From Holophagaceae bacterium (GTDB taxonomy: Bacteria; Acidobacteriota; Holophagae; Holophagales; Holophagaceae), in NCBI GenBank assembly GCA_016722505.1, contig JADKJH010000005.1, positions 62,001 through 126,000 of the forward strand: 64,000 bases of DNA, read 5' to 3'. Position 1 is the first letter of the stretch. Every line of letters starts with the position of its first letter. The position numbers and the translations under genes are program-made. Under the pieces are notes generated by a model. It did no database searches. It saw nothing but the letters and a program-made list of their open reading frames with translations, and had not been told where the DNA came from. Positions 16,659 to 25,814 of the stretch are shown here, piece by piece.

Positions 16659-17264
16659 TCACGCCTCGAGCCGGGCACGCAGCTTCGGCCAGCCTTCCCA
16701 ATAACTCAGTTTCAGGAAGGCTGTGAGTACAAGTGCGTGATGGATTTTCCCGTTGCGCAGGTACTCCTCCCATTCCTTCCAGGAACAGGCCCAGACTTGG
16801 AGTTCTTCGGCGGAATCCAGTTGCAGGCCCCCGGTGGCCTCGCAATCCAGGGCCAGGAAGGTATGGGCGCGATTGGTTTGGGTAGCTGGGTTGGGTGTGC
16901 AGCTTCCTAGTGCGATCCAATTCCCTGCGGTGAACCCTGATTCCTCCACCAATTCGCGTTTGGCGGATTCCAGTGGGACTTCACCGGAATCGCAACAACC
17001 ACCGGGAATCTCGAGTGTCGCTTCATTGATGCCATGCCGGTACTGCTCCACCACCAGCAATTCCAGATCCTCCGTGAAGGCGATGACGTTCACCCAATCC
17101 GGCCCCTGCAATCGGTAGAACGCGTGTTCCCGTCCTGTATGGGGCGAGGTGCGCCGGGCCACCAATTGAGTAAAAAGCCTCGAATCCTGCCTTGTGCTCA
17201 CGTCCCCTTCGATCCACGGAGCGCCCGGATCAAAACCTTCGGAATGCTGAGCCAGCAGGCGCAT
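16659..17264 (-). CDS. NUDIX hydrolase, ADP-ribose pyrophosphatase type
   Basis: A 201-residue protein with a full NUDIX box: GGCCDSGEVPLESAKRELVE followed by ESG (about residues 88-110), giving the RELxEE core that binds divalent metal. The preceding EQYRHGINEATLEIPGG is typical of ADP-ribose or nucleotide-sugar pyrophosphatases (NudF/Nudix type 5). It starts 1 nt after the uridine kinase stop (TGAGATG), so the two are coupled. The exact nucleotide substrate cannot be read. Confidence 0.9.
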   Translation of the reverse strand: MRLLAQHSEGFDPGAPWIEGDVSTRQDSRLFTQLVARRTSPHTGREHAFYRLQGPDWVNVIAFTEDLELLVVEQYRHGINEATLEIPGGCCDSGEVPLESAKRELVEESGFTAGNWIALGSCTPNPATQTNRAHTFLALDCEATGGLQLDSAEELQVWACSWKEWEEYLRNGKIHHALVLTAFLKLSYWEGWPKLRARLEA

Positions 17265-17265
17265 C

Positions 17266-17937
17266 TCAGCTTTTCTCCGACACTGGCTGGAAGCGCCCGA
17301 GAATGTGATGCGTGATCATTTCCAACGCCCGGCGGTTTTCCACCCCCGTGGGCACGATGAGATCTGCCCATCGTTTGCTGGGCTCCACGAACTCCAAGTG
17401 CATGGGCCGCACGCTCTGCTCGTACTGTTCCATCACGCTTTCCAAGCTTCGGCCGCGCTCCTTGGTGTCCCGGCGGATGCGGCGCAGGATCCGGATGTCG
17501 GCATCGGTATCCACAAAAATCTTCACATCCAATTGCTCCCGCAGCTCCGGGAGCGCAAACAGCAGCAGCCCTTCCAGGATCACGACGGGTTGCGGTGGAA
17601 GCGGCGGTCCGAAGCCGGTGCGGTCACTGATGGAAAAGTCGTACATGGGCTTCCGGATGGGCTCATTGCGGCGGAGCGCCGACATATGGGTGGCCATCAA
17701 ATCCAGATCAAAGGCGTGAGGATGATCCCAATTGATGGGGTTCGTCCCGAACCGGGCTTTCACCTCGTCCAACGGCGCATAGTATGCGTCCATGTCCAAC
17801 AGCAGCGATCCGATTCCCATTCCACTCCCGGAACTGCCCCGGCCTTTGCGGATGCGGCGCACCAGTTCATTCGCGACAGAGGTTTTCCCGCTGCCAGATC
17901 CCCCTACGATTCCCACCAGCCATGGATGATCCTGCAT
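17266..17937 (-). CDS. udk: Uridine kinase
   Basis: A 223-residue P-loop kinase of pyrimidine salvage, phosphorylating uridine or cytidine. Walker A is GGSGSGKT (about residues 11-18); LLLDMDAYYAPL supplies the nucleoside-binding Asp-x-Tyr-Tyr region; NWDHPHAFDLDL and VVILEGLLLF match the uridine kinase signature; RRIRRDTKERGRS is the lid Arg cluster. The ATG at 17937 follows AGGGGG and gives the family length; in-frame starts further up (17967) lack a ribosome binding site. It is divergent from the lipoprotein gene at 18005. Confidence 0.92.
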   Translation of the reverse strand: MQDHPWLVGIVGGSGSGKTSVANELVRRIRKGRGSSGSGMGIGSLLLDMDAYYAPLDEVKARFGTNPINWDHPHAFDLDLMATHMSALRRNEPIRKPMYDFSISDRTGFGPPLPPQPVVILEGLLLFALPELREQLDVKIFVDTDADIRILRRIRRDTKERGRSLESVMEQYEQSVRPMHLEFVEPSKRWADLIVPTGVENRRALEMITHHILGRFQPVSEKS

Positions 17938-18004
17938 CGCGCCCCCTAGCTCCAATCGTACCTTCATTGCCAGGGTGGTTTGGTCACCGTATGCTGAATG
18001 CGCG

Positions 18005-18640
18005 ATGTCGCCAAAGCCTCTCATTTTCCCGCCCCTTCTATTGCTGCTGGCCCTTGGGTGCGCCAATGGCGAGGACCCGCGCCTGCCTGCCCAGCTCTAC
18101 GAGGACGCGCTTCAGAAAAACCAGGCCGGCCAGGGAGATGCGGCCCGGCTGATGATGGCGGAAATCGTTAAGCAATTCCCGGATTCCGAAGCCGCCACCA
18201 AAGCGCGCAAAGACATCTACCAGATTGATGCTCTGCAGAAAAAAGACCTGTCCCAACGGCAGCAGGAAGTCAGGATCACAGTTAAACGGGTTATGGATGC
18301 GCTTACCCGGTACAAGACCAAAAAAGGTGAATATCCCAGCAATCTTATAGATCTGGTGCCGGAATACCTTGAGTCTGCTCCGCTGACCCCCTGGGGCCAT
18401 CCTTTTCCCTACCGGGCTTTCGTGGGTGTTCCCATCGAAGACGTCACGGATCGCCGAGGAAAATTAAGCCAAAGATTTAACACCAGGTTCGACCACTATT
18501 ATTTCTGCTGCCTGGGGACCGACTTCGAGCCTGGTGGCGTCGGCATGGCCGCCGATATCCTGGTGAAGGACGGCGAAATCCTTGACTCCGTGAAAGAAAA
18601 GAACTTTCCACCCCTGCCCACACCGCAGCCCGTGCGCTAA
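18005..18640 (+). CDS. Lipoprotein with GspG-like pseudopilin domain
   Basis: A 211-residue exported protein. The N-terminus is a hydrophobic leader ending LLLLLALGC, an imperfect lipobox. Residues about 30-75 look like a single TPR-like helical hairpin (AGQGDAARLMMAEIVKQFPDSEAATKAR). Residues about 90-200 (ITVKRVMDALTRYKTKKGEY, then P-S-N-L...LTPWGHPFPY) resemble the globular domain of the major type II secretion pseudopilin GspG, but the long N-terminal pilin helix and prepilin cleavage site are missing. The function is unknown. It precedes a second lipoprotein gene by 38 nt. Confidence 0.65.
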   Translation: MSPKPLIFPPLLLLLALGCANGEDPRLPAQLYEDALQKNQAGQGDAARLMMAEIVKQFPDSEAATKARKDIYQIDALQKKDLSQRQQEVRITVKRVMDALTRYKTKKGEYPSNLIDLVPEYLESAPLTPWGHPFPYRAFVGVPIEDVTDRRGKLSQRFNTRFDHYYFCCLGTDFEPGGVGMAADILVKDGEILDSVKEKNFPPLPTPQPVR

Positions 18641-18678
18641 ATGGCGGGAGCCTTGAGCCATTAACCCCTGGAGTGCCC

Positions 18679-19230
18679 ATGCGCCGCGCCCTGCTTGCAC
18701 CTGTAGTTCTCATCCTTCTTGCCTGCGGCTCCTCCAAACTGCAGAAAAGCGAGGCAGAGCGGGATATCAAGAAGGACTATCCGGTGATGGTCATGGTGCC
18801 GGTGCCCGCCAAAGTTTCCGCAGAAAAAGGCAGCGATGCGCACAGGAAGCTGCTGCTGCTCCATGACAACTTGGCCAAGACCGGCTGGTTCACCATTCAA
18901 CGCACCGACCAGGGAAAGCGTGAGGAGTTCACCTACCAGCTGAAATCCAACGCACCGAAAACAGCCATGGCTGCGCCGACCGGCGGTTTCCAAGTGAAGG
19001 CCGCCGAGGCCGATTTCGTGAGGGCTACGCGCCTGGATCCCGCCGGCAATGGCCAGGTGGTCACCTACCAGGTGCGCCTGGTAAAGCCCACAACCCAATT
19101 CCCGCTCTTCGAGGCCTTGCACCCCGGCGTGAAGATCGGCGAGACCAAAGACCGCCACGCTACTTATCAGAAGCAGGGCCGGGATTGGGTGTTGATGGGA
19201 ACGGATGAAAAATTCACGAAGGTGAATTGA
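18679..19230 (+). CDS. Hypothetical lipoprotein
   Basis: A 183-residue protein with a signal peptide ending LILLAC and a good lipobox (L-L-A-C, Cys about 16). The mature part is hydrophilic with no recognised domain; it includes DYPVMVMVPVPAKVSAEKGS and a C-terminal beta-rich portion. TGGAG precedes the ATG at 18679. Probably co-transcribed with the GspG-like lipoprotein upstream, and convergent with ahcY. Confidence 0.7.
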   Translation: MRRALLAPVVLILLACGSSKLQKSEAERDIKKDYPVMVMVPVPAKVSAEKGSDAHRKLLLLHDNLAKTGWFTIQRTDQGKREEFTYQLKSNAPKTAMAAPTGGFQVKAAEADFVRATRLDPAGNGQVVTYQVRLVKPTTQFPLFEALHPGVKIGETKDRHATYQKQGRDWVLMGTDEKFTKVN

Positions 19231-19258
19231 TAGCCGTTTGCATCCAACAAAATGATTT

Positions 19259-19321
19259 ACCGCCAAGGGTGCCAAGAAAGGACTTTGTGGTTTTTCTTGG
19301 CGCCCTTGGCGTCTTGGCGGT
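19259..19321. repeat. Paired inverted-arm element (CGCCAAG words)
   Basis: Left arm ACCGCCAAGGGTGCCAAGAA (19259-19278) and right arm within 19292-19321 (TTCTTGGCGCCCTTGGCG, then TCTTGGCGGT) are inverted variants, around an 11-nt core. It lies between convergent genes and could act as a two-way terminator, but the repetition of the CGCCAAG word is more than a terminator needs. Confidence 0.65.
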
Positions 19322-19360
19322 GAGTTTCGTATTCTTTCCGAATAAGCGTGGGATCGCGCT

Positions 19361-20768
19361 TCAGTACCGATAGCTATCGGTCTTGTACGGCCCGGCTTTG
19401 CTCACGCCGATGTATTTGGCCTGGTCATCGCTCAGTTCGGTGAGTTGGGCGTTGATCTTTCTCAGTTGCAGGCGCGCAACGTGTTCGTCCAGGTGCTTGG
19501 GCAGCGTGTAGACGCCGATGGGGTACTGGCCGCTGTCGCGCTTGGTCCACAGCTCGATCTGCGCCAGGGTCTGGTTGGCGAAGGAGGAGGACATCACGTA
19601 GCTCGGGTGGCCGGTGCCGCAACCCAGGTTCACGAGGCGGCCCTTGGCGAGCAGGATGATGCGTTTGCCGTCGGGGAAAATGATGTGGTCCACCTGGGGC
19701 TTGATCTCTTCCCACGTGTATTTTTCCAGCGCGGCGACTTCGATCTCGCTGTCGAAATGCCCGATGTTGCAGACGATGGCCTGATCCTTCATGCGGAGCA
19801 TGTGGCCATGGTCGATGACATGGTAGTTGCCCGTGGCGGTGACGAAAATATCGGCCTTGTCCGCGGCGTAGTCCATAGTCACCACGCGGTAGCCTTCCAT
19901 GGCGGCCTGCAGGGCGCAGATGGGGTCGATTTCAGTGACCCAGACCTGGGCCCGGAGCGCGCTGAGGGCCTGGGCGCAGCCCTTGCCCACATCGCCGTAG
20001 CCGCAGACCACCGCGACCTTGCCGGCGACCATCACGTCCGTGGCGCGCTTGATGCCGTCCACCAGGGATTCCCGGCAGCCATACAGGTTGTCGAATTTGC
20101 TCTTGGTGACGCTGTCGTTCACGTTGATGGCAGGAATTTCAATTCCCCCTTCTTCGCCATTTCGTACAGGCGATGCACGCCCGTTGTGGTCTCTTCGGTC
20201 ACGCCCTTGATGGCGGCTAATTCCTTGGCATACCAGCCGGGCTGAGCAGCAATGCGCTTCTTGATGGACGCGAAGAGCACTCGGGCTTCTTCACTATCGG
20301 GATGATCGAGCACGCTCAAGTCCTGCTCGGCGCGAGCGCCCAGGTGGATCAGCAGGTGGCATCGCCACCATCGTCCAGGATCATATTGGGTGCACCTTCG
20401 GCGAAGTCGAAGATGCGGTGGGTGAAGTCCCAGTAGGCTTCCAGGCTCTCGCCCTTGAATGCGAACACTGGGGTGCCAGCCTCTGCGATGGCGGCCGCCG
20501 CATGGTCCTGGGTGCTGAAGATGTTGCACGAGGCCCAGCGCACCTTCGCGCCCAGGGCTTGCAGCGTCTCGATGAGCACCGCAGTCTGGATCGTCATGTG
20601 CAGCGAGCCGGCGATGCGCGCGCCCTTCAAGGGCTGAGTCGCCGCGAATTCCTCACGGATGGCCATGAGCGCCGGCATCTCGCTTTCGGCGATGGCGATC
20701 TCGCGGCGGCCCCAGGGGGCCAGGGTCAGATCTTGGACGTGGAAATCCTGTTGCGTTTCTAAAGACAT
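19361..20768 (-). pseudogene. ahcY: Adenosylhomocysteinase, interrupted by two one-base losses
   Basis: Three successive frames together encode a complete S-adenosylhomocysteine hydrolase of 469 residues: 20768 to about 20355, to about 20133, to 19361. Each switch needs one extra C: the minus strand reads GCCACCTGCTGATC where GCCACCCTGCTGATC restores ATLLIHLG, and AAATTCCTGCC where AAATTCCCTGCC restores KFPAINVNDS. NAD site GYGDVGKGCA, catalytic NDSVTKSKFDNLYGC and C-terminal KTDSYRY are intact. The enzyme recycles SAH to adenosine and homocysteine. GAGGAGG precedes the ATG at 20768, and an SAH riboswitch lies in the leader. Because every domain is preserved, the two C losses in short C runs look more like sequence error than decay. 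Confidence 0.9.
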
Positions 20769-20837
20769 GCGATGCCTCCTCAGTGGCTGGATGCCGGGAG
20801 GGATGGCTTGCTCACCATTCACCAGCCCCGGCAGGGT

Positions 20838-20910
20838 TATGAGGTGAGCGCAGTTGTTCACTTGCATCCGAGCCTGGGACAGGTGCCTCGCAGCGCTCCT
20901 CGGACCTGTT
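20838..20910 (-). promoter_or_regulatory. S-adenosylhomocysteine (SAH) riboswitch
   Basis: On the minus strand the leader reads CCGAGGAGCGCUGCGAGG, matching the conserved 5' core of the SAH riboswitch. P1 pairs CCGAG (20903-20899) with CUCGG (20872-20868). The pseudoknot pairs GAGCGC (20898-20893) with GCGCUC (20851-20846), which is followed by ACC as in the family. It lies about 70 nt upstream of the ahcY start. SAH binding is known to turn expression on, allowing removal of excess SAH. A candidate -10 (TAAAAT, 20917-20912) sits just upstream. Confidence 0.9.
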
Positions 20911-21010
20911 TATTTTACGTCATCCCCCGTTTATCAGGGAACGAAAAATCCTGCTTGCAAGACATATGCAGTGTCAAGCGGTGGCATGATGGAGGGAACC
21001 TCCAGGCCTT

Positions 21011-24000
21011 ATGAGCAAAGATCCCCGCGAAACCAGTCTCTTGCGCAAGGCTCAGGCCCGTGGACTGCTCTCGGCCGAGGAACTGGATCTGGATGACATC
21101 AACATGGAATTCCTGCTGCGGTCCGGCCGCATCAGCCAAGCCCAACTTGCTCAACTCGAGGGTGAACTCAAGCAGGAAGCTGATGATCCATCCCAGCTGC
21201 CGACTCAGGCCGAGCCCACTCCGGACCCTGATCTGGTGGCCCTTGAAGCTTCATTCCACGGTTGGGACAGGTACGAAGTCCTCTGCTTCATTGCGCAGGG
21301 AGGCATGGGCCGTGTCTACAAAGCCCAGGACCGGAAACTCGGCCGTTTGGTGGCTCTCAAGTTTGTCGCGGCCGGATCTGGGTCCGCGCCCCATCGTTTT
21401 GCCGTGGAGGCCCAGGCTCAGGCCCGTGTGGAGCATAAGGCCGTATGCAGGATCTACGAGGTCGGGGATTGGCATGGCCAGCCCTACATCGCGCTTCAGT
21501 ACATTGATGGCAAGCCGCTTTCAGAATGCTTCGGGAAGATGGGCCTCGAAGAAAAAGTGAATCTGATGCGGGAGGCCGCTGAGGGCCTTCATGCCGCCCA
21601 TCGCCTGGGCCTCATCCACCGTGACATCAAACCCGCCAACATCATGGTGGAGCGATGTGCTGACGGCCGCCTCCAGCCCTATGTCATGGATTTCGGCCTT
21701 GCGAGAGTGCAGGAAACCAGCGGTCTCACCCAAACCGGAATGATTGTCGGAACACCTGCCTACATGGCCCCCGAACAAGCCCGGGGGGACCAGGCCGTGG
21801 TGGATCGGCGGAGCGATGTCTACGCCCTTGGCGCAACGCTTTACGAAGTTTTGACGGGAAAACGGCCCTTTGAGGCCAAATCTTCCATGGATGTATTGGT
21901 GGCGATCCTGAATGAGGAACCCCGGCCCTTGCGCCAGTTGGTCCCAAGCCTTCCAGTGGATCTGGAAAGCATCACCCTGAAGTGCCTGGAGAAAGACCCT
22001 GCCAAGCGGTATGAATCCGCCCAAGCCGTGGCAGATGATTTGGGACGCTTTCTAGAGGGTGAACCCATCAAGGCCCGGCAAATCGGTCCCCTCCAGCGGC
22101 TGCAACGGCGCATCCGGAAATATCCCATTGCCAGTTCTCTGATCAGCGGGTCCATCCTGTTGGCGGTAGGTCTAGGAGGGATGGGCATCCGTGCGGCCTG
22201 GAGAGCCCGGGAGCAGACCGCTCTGGCCCAGCGGTTCGGGCAGGATGCCGAACAGATAGACGCCATTTTGCGCTATGGGCATCTGCTCCCCATGCACCAT
22301 CTGAAGGCAGAAAAAGCGTTGGTCATCGAACGGATGAAATCCATCACGATGAGAATGGATCAGATGGGAAGCCTGGCCCAAGGCCCAGGCAACACGGCGC
22401 TTGGCCGGGGGCATTTAGCCCTTGGCAATCTTCCAGAGGCCCGAAAAGCGCTGGAACGAGCGTGGGGCGACGGCAATCACTCCCCCGAAACCGCCAGCGC
22501 GCTGGGGCAAGTTCTCGCGGGCATCTACCAACAGTCCCTTGCCGAAGCCCGCAAGATCCCCAATCCCACCCAACGGGAGAAGCACAAGAAAGCCCTTGCG
22601 GCGGAACTTCGGGATCCAGCTCTGCGTTACCTCCAGGCTGGCCGGAGCCATTCTGGATTCGGGGCCTACATCGAAGGCCTCATCGCGCTGCAGGAAGAAC
22701 GGTTTGATGAGGCTCTCGTAAAAGCAGGTGAAGCCTCCAGGCAAATCCCATGGTTCTACGAAGCCATCGCCTTGGAGGGGCAGATCTGGTCCGCCCAGGC
22801 CAGTTCCTTGGCGGAGCGGGGCGAATATGGGGCGGTGGTGGAAGCCGTAAGGAAATCAGAAGCGGCCTACGATCGCGCCCTTCCCATTGCCCGCAGCGAT
22901 GATTCCCTTTTCCTCGGCAAAGCCAAGTCGATCCTGGTGGAAGTGACGGTGAATGGAGAACAGGGACGCTCCACGGAGGTCCCGTTTGCCAGAGGACTGG
23001 AAGCCCTGCGGGAGGCCCGCAGGGCTGACCCGGATCGGGTGGAAACCTATACCCTCGAGGCCCGTTTGCGTTGGCAGCGGGCCAGCGACCTGGACAATTC
23101 CGGACGCGATGGCCGGGAAGAGTTGAAAGCTTCCATCACCGCCGCTGAAGAAGGCATCCGCCTGGATCCCAAGGACATCCGGAATCTCGAGAGCCTGTCC
23201 ATGGCCTATTGGTATCTGTCCCAACAGGAAACCAATCGAGGCGCGGATGGCGAACCCGCGCTTCAAAAGGCCGAGGAGGCTGTACAGCGTGGCCAGGCCG
23301 TGGATCCGGGAAGTTCGATCATCTACAGAAACCTTGGCGTAGTGTACGGAATCCGGGCTGAAGGCTGTGATAGAAAGGGCATGGATCCGCGACCGGACCT
23401 GGAGCAAAGCGTGGCGGCTTTCCGCAAGGCCATCGAACTAGACCCGGACTACATCCAGGCCCACACCAATTTGGCGAACGCCCTCATTCTTTTGGCCGGA
23501 ATGCAAAGCGACCGCGGTGATGATCCACGGAATGCCGCTGAACAGGCTGATGCAACCCTGGCCAAGGCTGTTGAATTGAACCCGAACCTGGCGGACACCT
23601 GGGACGAGCGTGGCAAAGTGCGAAATATCTTGGCCAATTACCATCACCAACGCGGAGAAGATCCGCGACAGGACATTGAACTTGCGCTCAAACATTTCCA
23701 GGCAGCCCTGAGTCGTAACACGGCCATGCCTCAGGCTATGGTCCATCAGGCGGAAGCCTTGCTGTTGAACGCCACCTACCTCCGTGAAATTGGACAGGCT
23801 CCAGGAAAGCCCCTGGAAGAGGCCGAGCAGGCCTCCCGCCGCTCCAGGAAGATAATCCGGGACTATGGCGAAATCGTGGCCACCTTCGCGGACATCCTTC
23901 ATCTCAAAGCGGAAATCCTCGCTGAACGGAAACAACCCGTTGGTCCGCTTCTGGATGAGGCCCGAGAGGCGATCAGCATCGCTTTGAAGCGGGATTCAAG

Positions 24001-24460
24001 CTCCCCATGGTTATGGGAGCGGAGGGCGCGCATCGAACTGCTCAGGGCGCGGCTGGACCCAGGCACGGCCTCAAAGGCACTTCAGTCTTCGGAGTCGTTT
24101 CTTCAAAAGGCAGAAGCCCATAGCGCCCAGACCACGGTCAACCTGAATCTCCGGGCGAGGCTGGCCAAGGAACAGGCGGCATTCGCCTCACGGTCAGGGA
24201 CAAATGCCGATCCGGTGCTCCGGCAGGGGCTCGAGGCACTGGACCGCTCCATGACGTTGAATCCCAATCAAGCCGAAGCGAGGGCCCTGCGCGGGGCCTT
24301 GCTGCTGAGCCGATCGAGAGGCCAAAAGGAGGCAAAAACCCGCCGCGAGGACGCCAGGATGGCCCACCTGGAATTCGAGGCCGCATTGAGAGCGAATCCA
24401 CTGCTGCGCAGGGAATGGCAGGCATTTCTGGACGAGGCGGCGAAAATCTCGGCCTCGTGA
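21011..24460 (+). CDS. Membrane Ser/Thr protein kinase with C-terminal TPR-type repeats
   Basis: A 1149-residue Hanks-type kinase. An N-terminal helical region (1-80) precedes the kinase domain (about 88-350): glycine loop AQGGMGRVY (first Gly replaced by Ala), VALKF (ATP-binding Lys), HRDIKPANIM (about 202) and DFGLAR (about 226), then GTPAYMAPEQ, so it should be active. A membrane helix lies at about 373-395 (SLISGSILLAVGLGGMGI). The rest (about 400-1149) is helical repeats of TPR type, with a recurring R-G-x-DPR motif between helices. Whether the repeats face the periplasm is inferred from one membrane helix. It is divergent from ahcY. Targets are unknown. Confidence 0.92.
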   Translation: MSKDPRETSLLRKAQARGLLSAEELDLDDINMEFLLRSGRISQAQLAQLEGELKQEADDPSQLPTQAEPTPDPDLVALEASFHGWDRYEVLCFIAQGGMGRVYKAQDRKLGRLVALKFVAAGSGSAPHRFAVEAQAQARVEHKAVCRIYEVGDWHGQPYIALQYIDGKPLSECFGKMGLEEKVNLMREAAEGLHAAHRLGLIHRDIKPANIMVERCADGRLQPYVMDFGLARVQETSGLTQTGMIVGTPAYMAPEQARGDQAVVDRRSDVYALGATLYEVLTGKRPFEAKSSMDVLVAILNEEPRPLRQLVPSLPVDLESITLKCLEKDPAKRYESAQAVADDLGRFLEGEPIKARQIGPLQRLQRRIRKYPIASSLISGSILLAVGLGGMGIRAAWRAREQTALAQRFGQDAEQIDAILRYGHLLPMHHLKAEKALVIERMKSITMRMDQMGSLAQGPGNTALGRGHLALGNLPEARKALERAWGDGNHSPETASALGQVLAGIYQQSLAEARKIPNPTQREKHKKALAAELRDPALRYLQAGRSHSGFGAYIEGLIALQEERFDEALVKAGEASRQIPWFYEAIALEGQIWSAQASSLAERGEYGAVVEAVRKSEAAYDRALPIARSDDSLFLGKAKSILVEVTVNGEQGRSTEVPFARGLEALREARRADPDRVETYTLEARLRWQRASDLDNSGRDGREELKASITAAEEGIRLDPKDIRNLESLSMAYWYLSQQETNRGADGEPALQKAEEAVQRGQAVDPGSSIIYRNLGVVYGIRAEGCDRKGMDPRPDLEQSVAAFRKAIELDPDYIQAHTNLANALILLAGMQSDRGDDPRNAAEQADATLAKAVELNPNLADTWDERGKVRNILANYHHQRGEDPRQDIELALKHFQAALSRNTAMPQAMVHQAEALLLNATYLREIGQAPGKPLEEAEQASRRSRKIIRDYGEIVATFADILHLKAEILAERKQPVGPLLDEAREAISIALKRDSSSPWLWERRARIELLRARLDPGTASKALQSSESFLQKAEAHSAQTTVNLNLRARLAKEQAAFASRSGTNADPVLRQGLEALDRSMTLNPNQAEARALRGALLLSRSRGQKEAKTRREDARMAHLEFEAALRANPLLRREWQAFLDEAAKISAS

Positions 24461-24508
24461 CATCGCGACAGGTTTCCCGCCGTCGATCATGAAGGTTATG
24501 GTGGAGCC

Positions 24509-25345
24509 ATGTCCTTGAGCATCCAGGCACCAGCCAAATTCAACCGATACCTCGGCATTTTGGGGCGCCGGGCAGATGGATTCCATGAGTTGGAAATCGT
24601 GACGACAGTGCTGGATGGCGTCGAGGAATTGACCGATACGCTGCAGGCTGAGCCTGCTGAAACCATGAGCCTGACTATTTCAGGACCCATGTCAGACGGA
24701 CTCGCGGTGGATGGATCCAACCTGGTGATCCAGGCCTGGCGTCTCCTTGAACAGGAAGCGGGGAGAGCTCTTCCGACCGCGCTTCATCTCGAAAAGCGGA
24801 TTCCGCATGGCGGCGGTCTAGGTGGCGGCAGCAGTGACGCGGCCGCAGCCCTGAAGCTTGGCAATGAATTGTTCAATCTTGGCCTTCCCCAAACTGCCTT
24901 GCTGCACCTGGCGGCAAGGCTGGGATCGGACGTGCCCCTGTTCATCATGGGCGGTAGCGTACTCGGGCTGGGAAAAGGAGAGCGCGTGTTCCCACTTCGA
25001 GACATACCGCTGGAGCCAATTCTCATCGTCCACCCGGGGCTTCATGTGGGAACGCCTTCGGTCTATCGCGCGCTCCCGTCAGTGGGATATCCATTCCCCG
25101 AGGCACTGCCAAGCCTCGCGAACAGCCAAGCCCCTCCATGGCGCAATGATCTCACTGGTGCCGCTGTCTACGTGTGCCCCTTGCTTTCAGAAGTACGACA
25201 GGCGCTCGTTGAATCCGGCGGAGAACCCCTGCTATGTGGTTCTGGTTCCTGCTGGGCGGCCCGCTACGGCACAACAAAGGAACGCAACCAGGCTGCCAAT
25301 GCACTGGGCATGGCTAACCCTTCCTGGGGAATCTGGACCACCTGA
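24509..25345 (+). CDS. ispE: 4-diphosphocytidyl-2-C-methyl-D-erythritol kinase
   Basis: A 278-residue GHMP kinase of the MEP isoprenoid pathway. APAKFNRYLGILGRRADGFH is the N-terminal IspE signature, HGGGLGGGSSDAAAAL the ATP-binding glycine loop (about residues 101-116), and LLCGSGSCWAA the C-terminal GHMP motif. It phosphorylates the 2-hydroxyl of CDP-methylerythritol. The start codon is 48 nt after the kinase stop. With the polyprenyl synthase at 44356 it points to MEP-derived isoprenoids in this organism. Confidence 0.94.
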   Translation: MSLSIQAPAKFNRYLGILGRRADGFHELEIVTTVLDGVEELTDTLQAEPAETMSLTISGPMSDGLAVDGSNLVIQAWRLLEQEAGRALPTALHLEKRIPHGGGLGGGSSDAAAALKLGNELFNLGLPQTALLHLAARLGSDVPLFIMGGSVLGLGKGERVFPLRDIPLEPILIVHPGLHVGTPSVYRALPSVGYPFPEALPSLANSQAPPWRNDLTGAAVYVCPLLSEVRQALVESGGEPLLCGSGSCWAARYGTTKERNQAANALGMANPSWGIWTT

Positions 25346-25465
25346 TCTCCTAAGACGACGCAGAGGAACCGAAGCGACTGGGCGGTCCTCCTCGTTTATG
25401 ACACGAGGAAAAGACCCTGGCGCAGGCTCACGAATGGCGCCATCTTGGTGGCATCTGGAGCCTCC

Positions 25466-25663
25466 ATGCATCCGCTATTGCTGCCATTCATCGCCCTTGA
25501 AGTGCCGATCCTGTTCATCTTCGCCGTCAGTGTGATCTTTCTTCGGCAGCGCCATCCGAAACAATGGCTGCCCATGCTGCTTACCTTCGAATTTCCCTTG
25601 GTGGCCGCCGGTGGGGTGGGGTTGCCATTGTGGCTGGCCTGCCAGGTGTTCCTGCTGCGTTAA
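25466..25663 (+). CDS. Small two-helix membrane protein
   Basis: A 65-residue hydrophobic protein: helix 1 LLPFIALEVPILFIFAVSVI, a basic loop (RQRHPKQW), helix 2 from LPMLLTFEF to WLACQVFLL. GGAG with correct spacing precedes the ATG at 25466. No family is recognised. It follows ispE by 120 nt. Confidence 0.55.
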   Translation: MHPLLLPFIALEVPILFIFAVSVIFLRQRHPKQWLPMLLTFEFPLVAAGGVGLPLWLACQVFLLR

Positions 25664-25814
25664 GCCGTTGCGTCAAAATAACTTGAACTGCACAGGTTAT
25701 TTCGACACGGTCCCTAACGCAGTTTTCTCCGCTCACCGATAAATAAATACCATTCACCGATGCGATTGCGTCCACTGTTCCCTTGGCTGGCATCATGTAA
25801 TCCAAGAGGCATTC

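Noticed and set aside
21011..24460. Idea that the kinase is a pseudokinase because of the Ala in the glycine loop
   Set aside because: The ATP-binding Lys, HRD and DFG motifs and the APE-like segment are all intact.
25397..25422. Hairpin CCTCGT/ACGAGG after ispE considered as a terminator
   Set aside because: The stem is only 6-7 bp and is followed by A residues, not T, on the plus strand.
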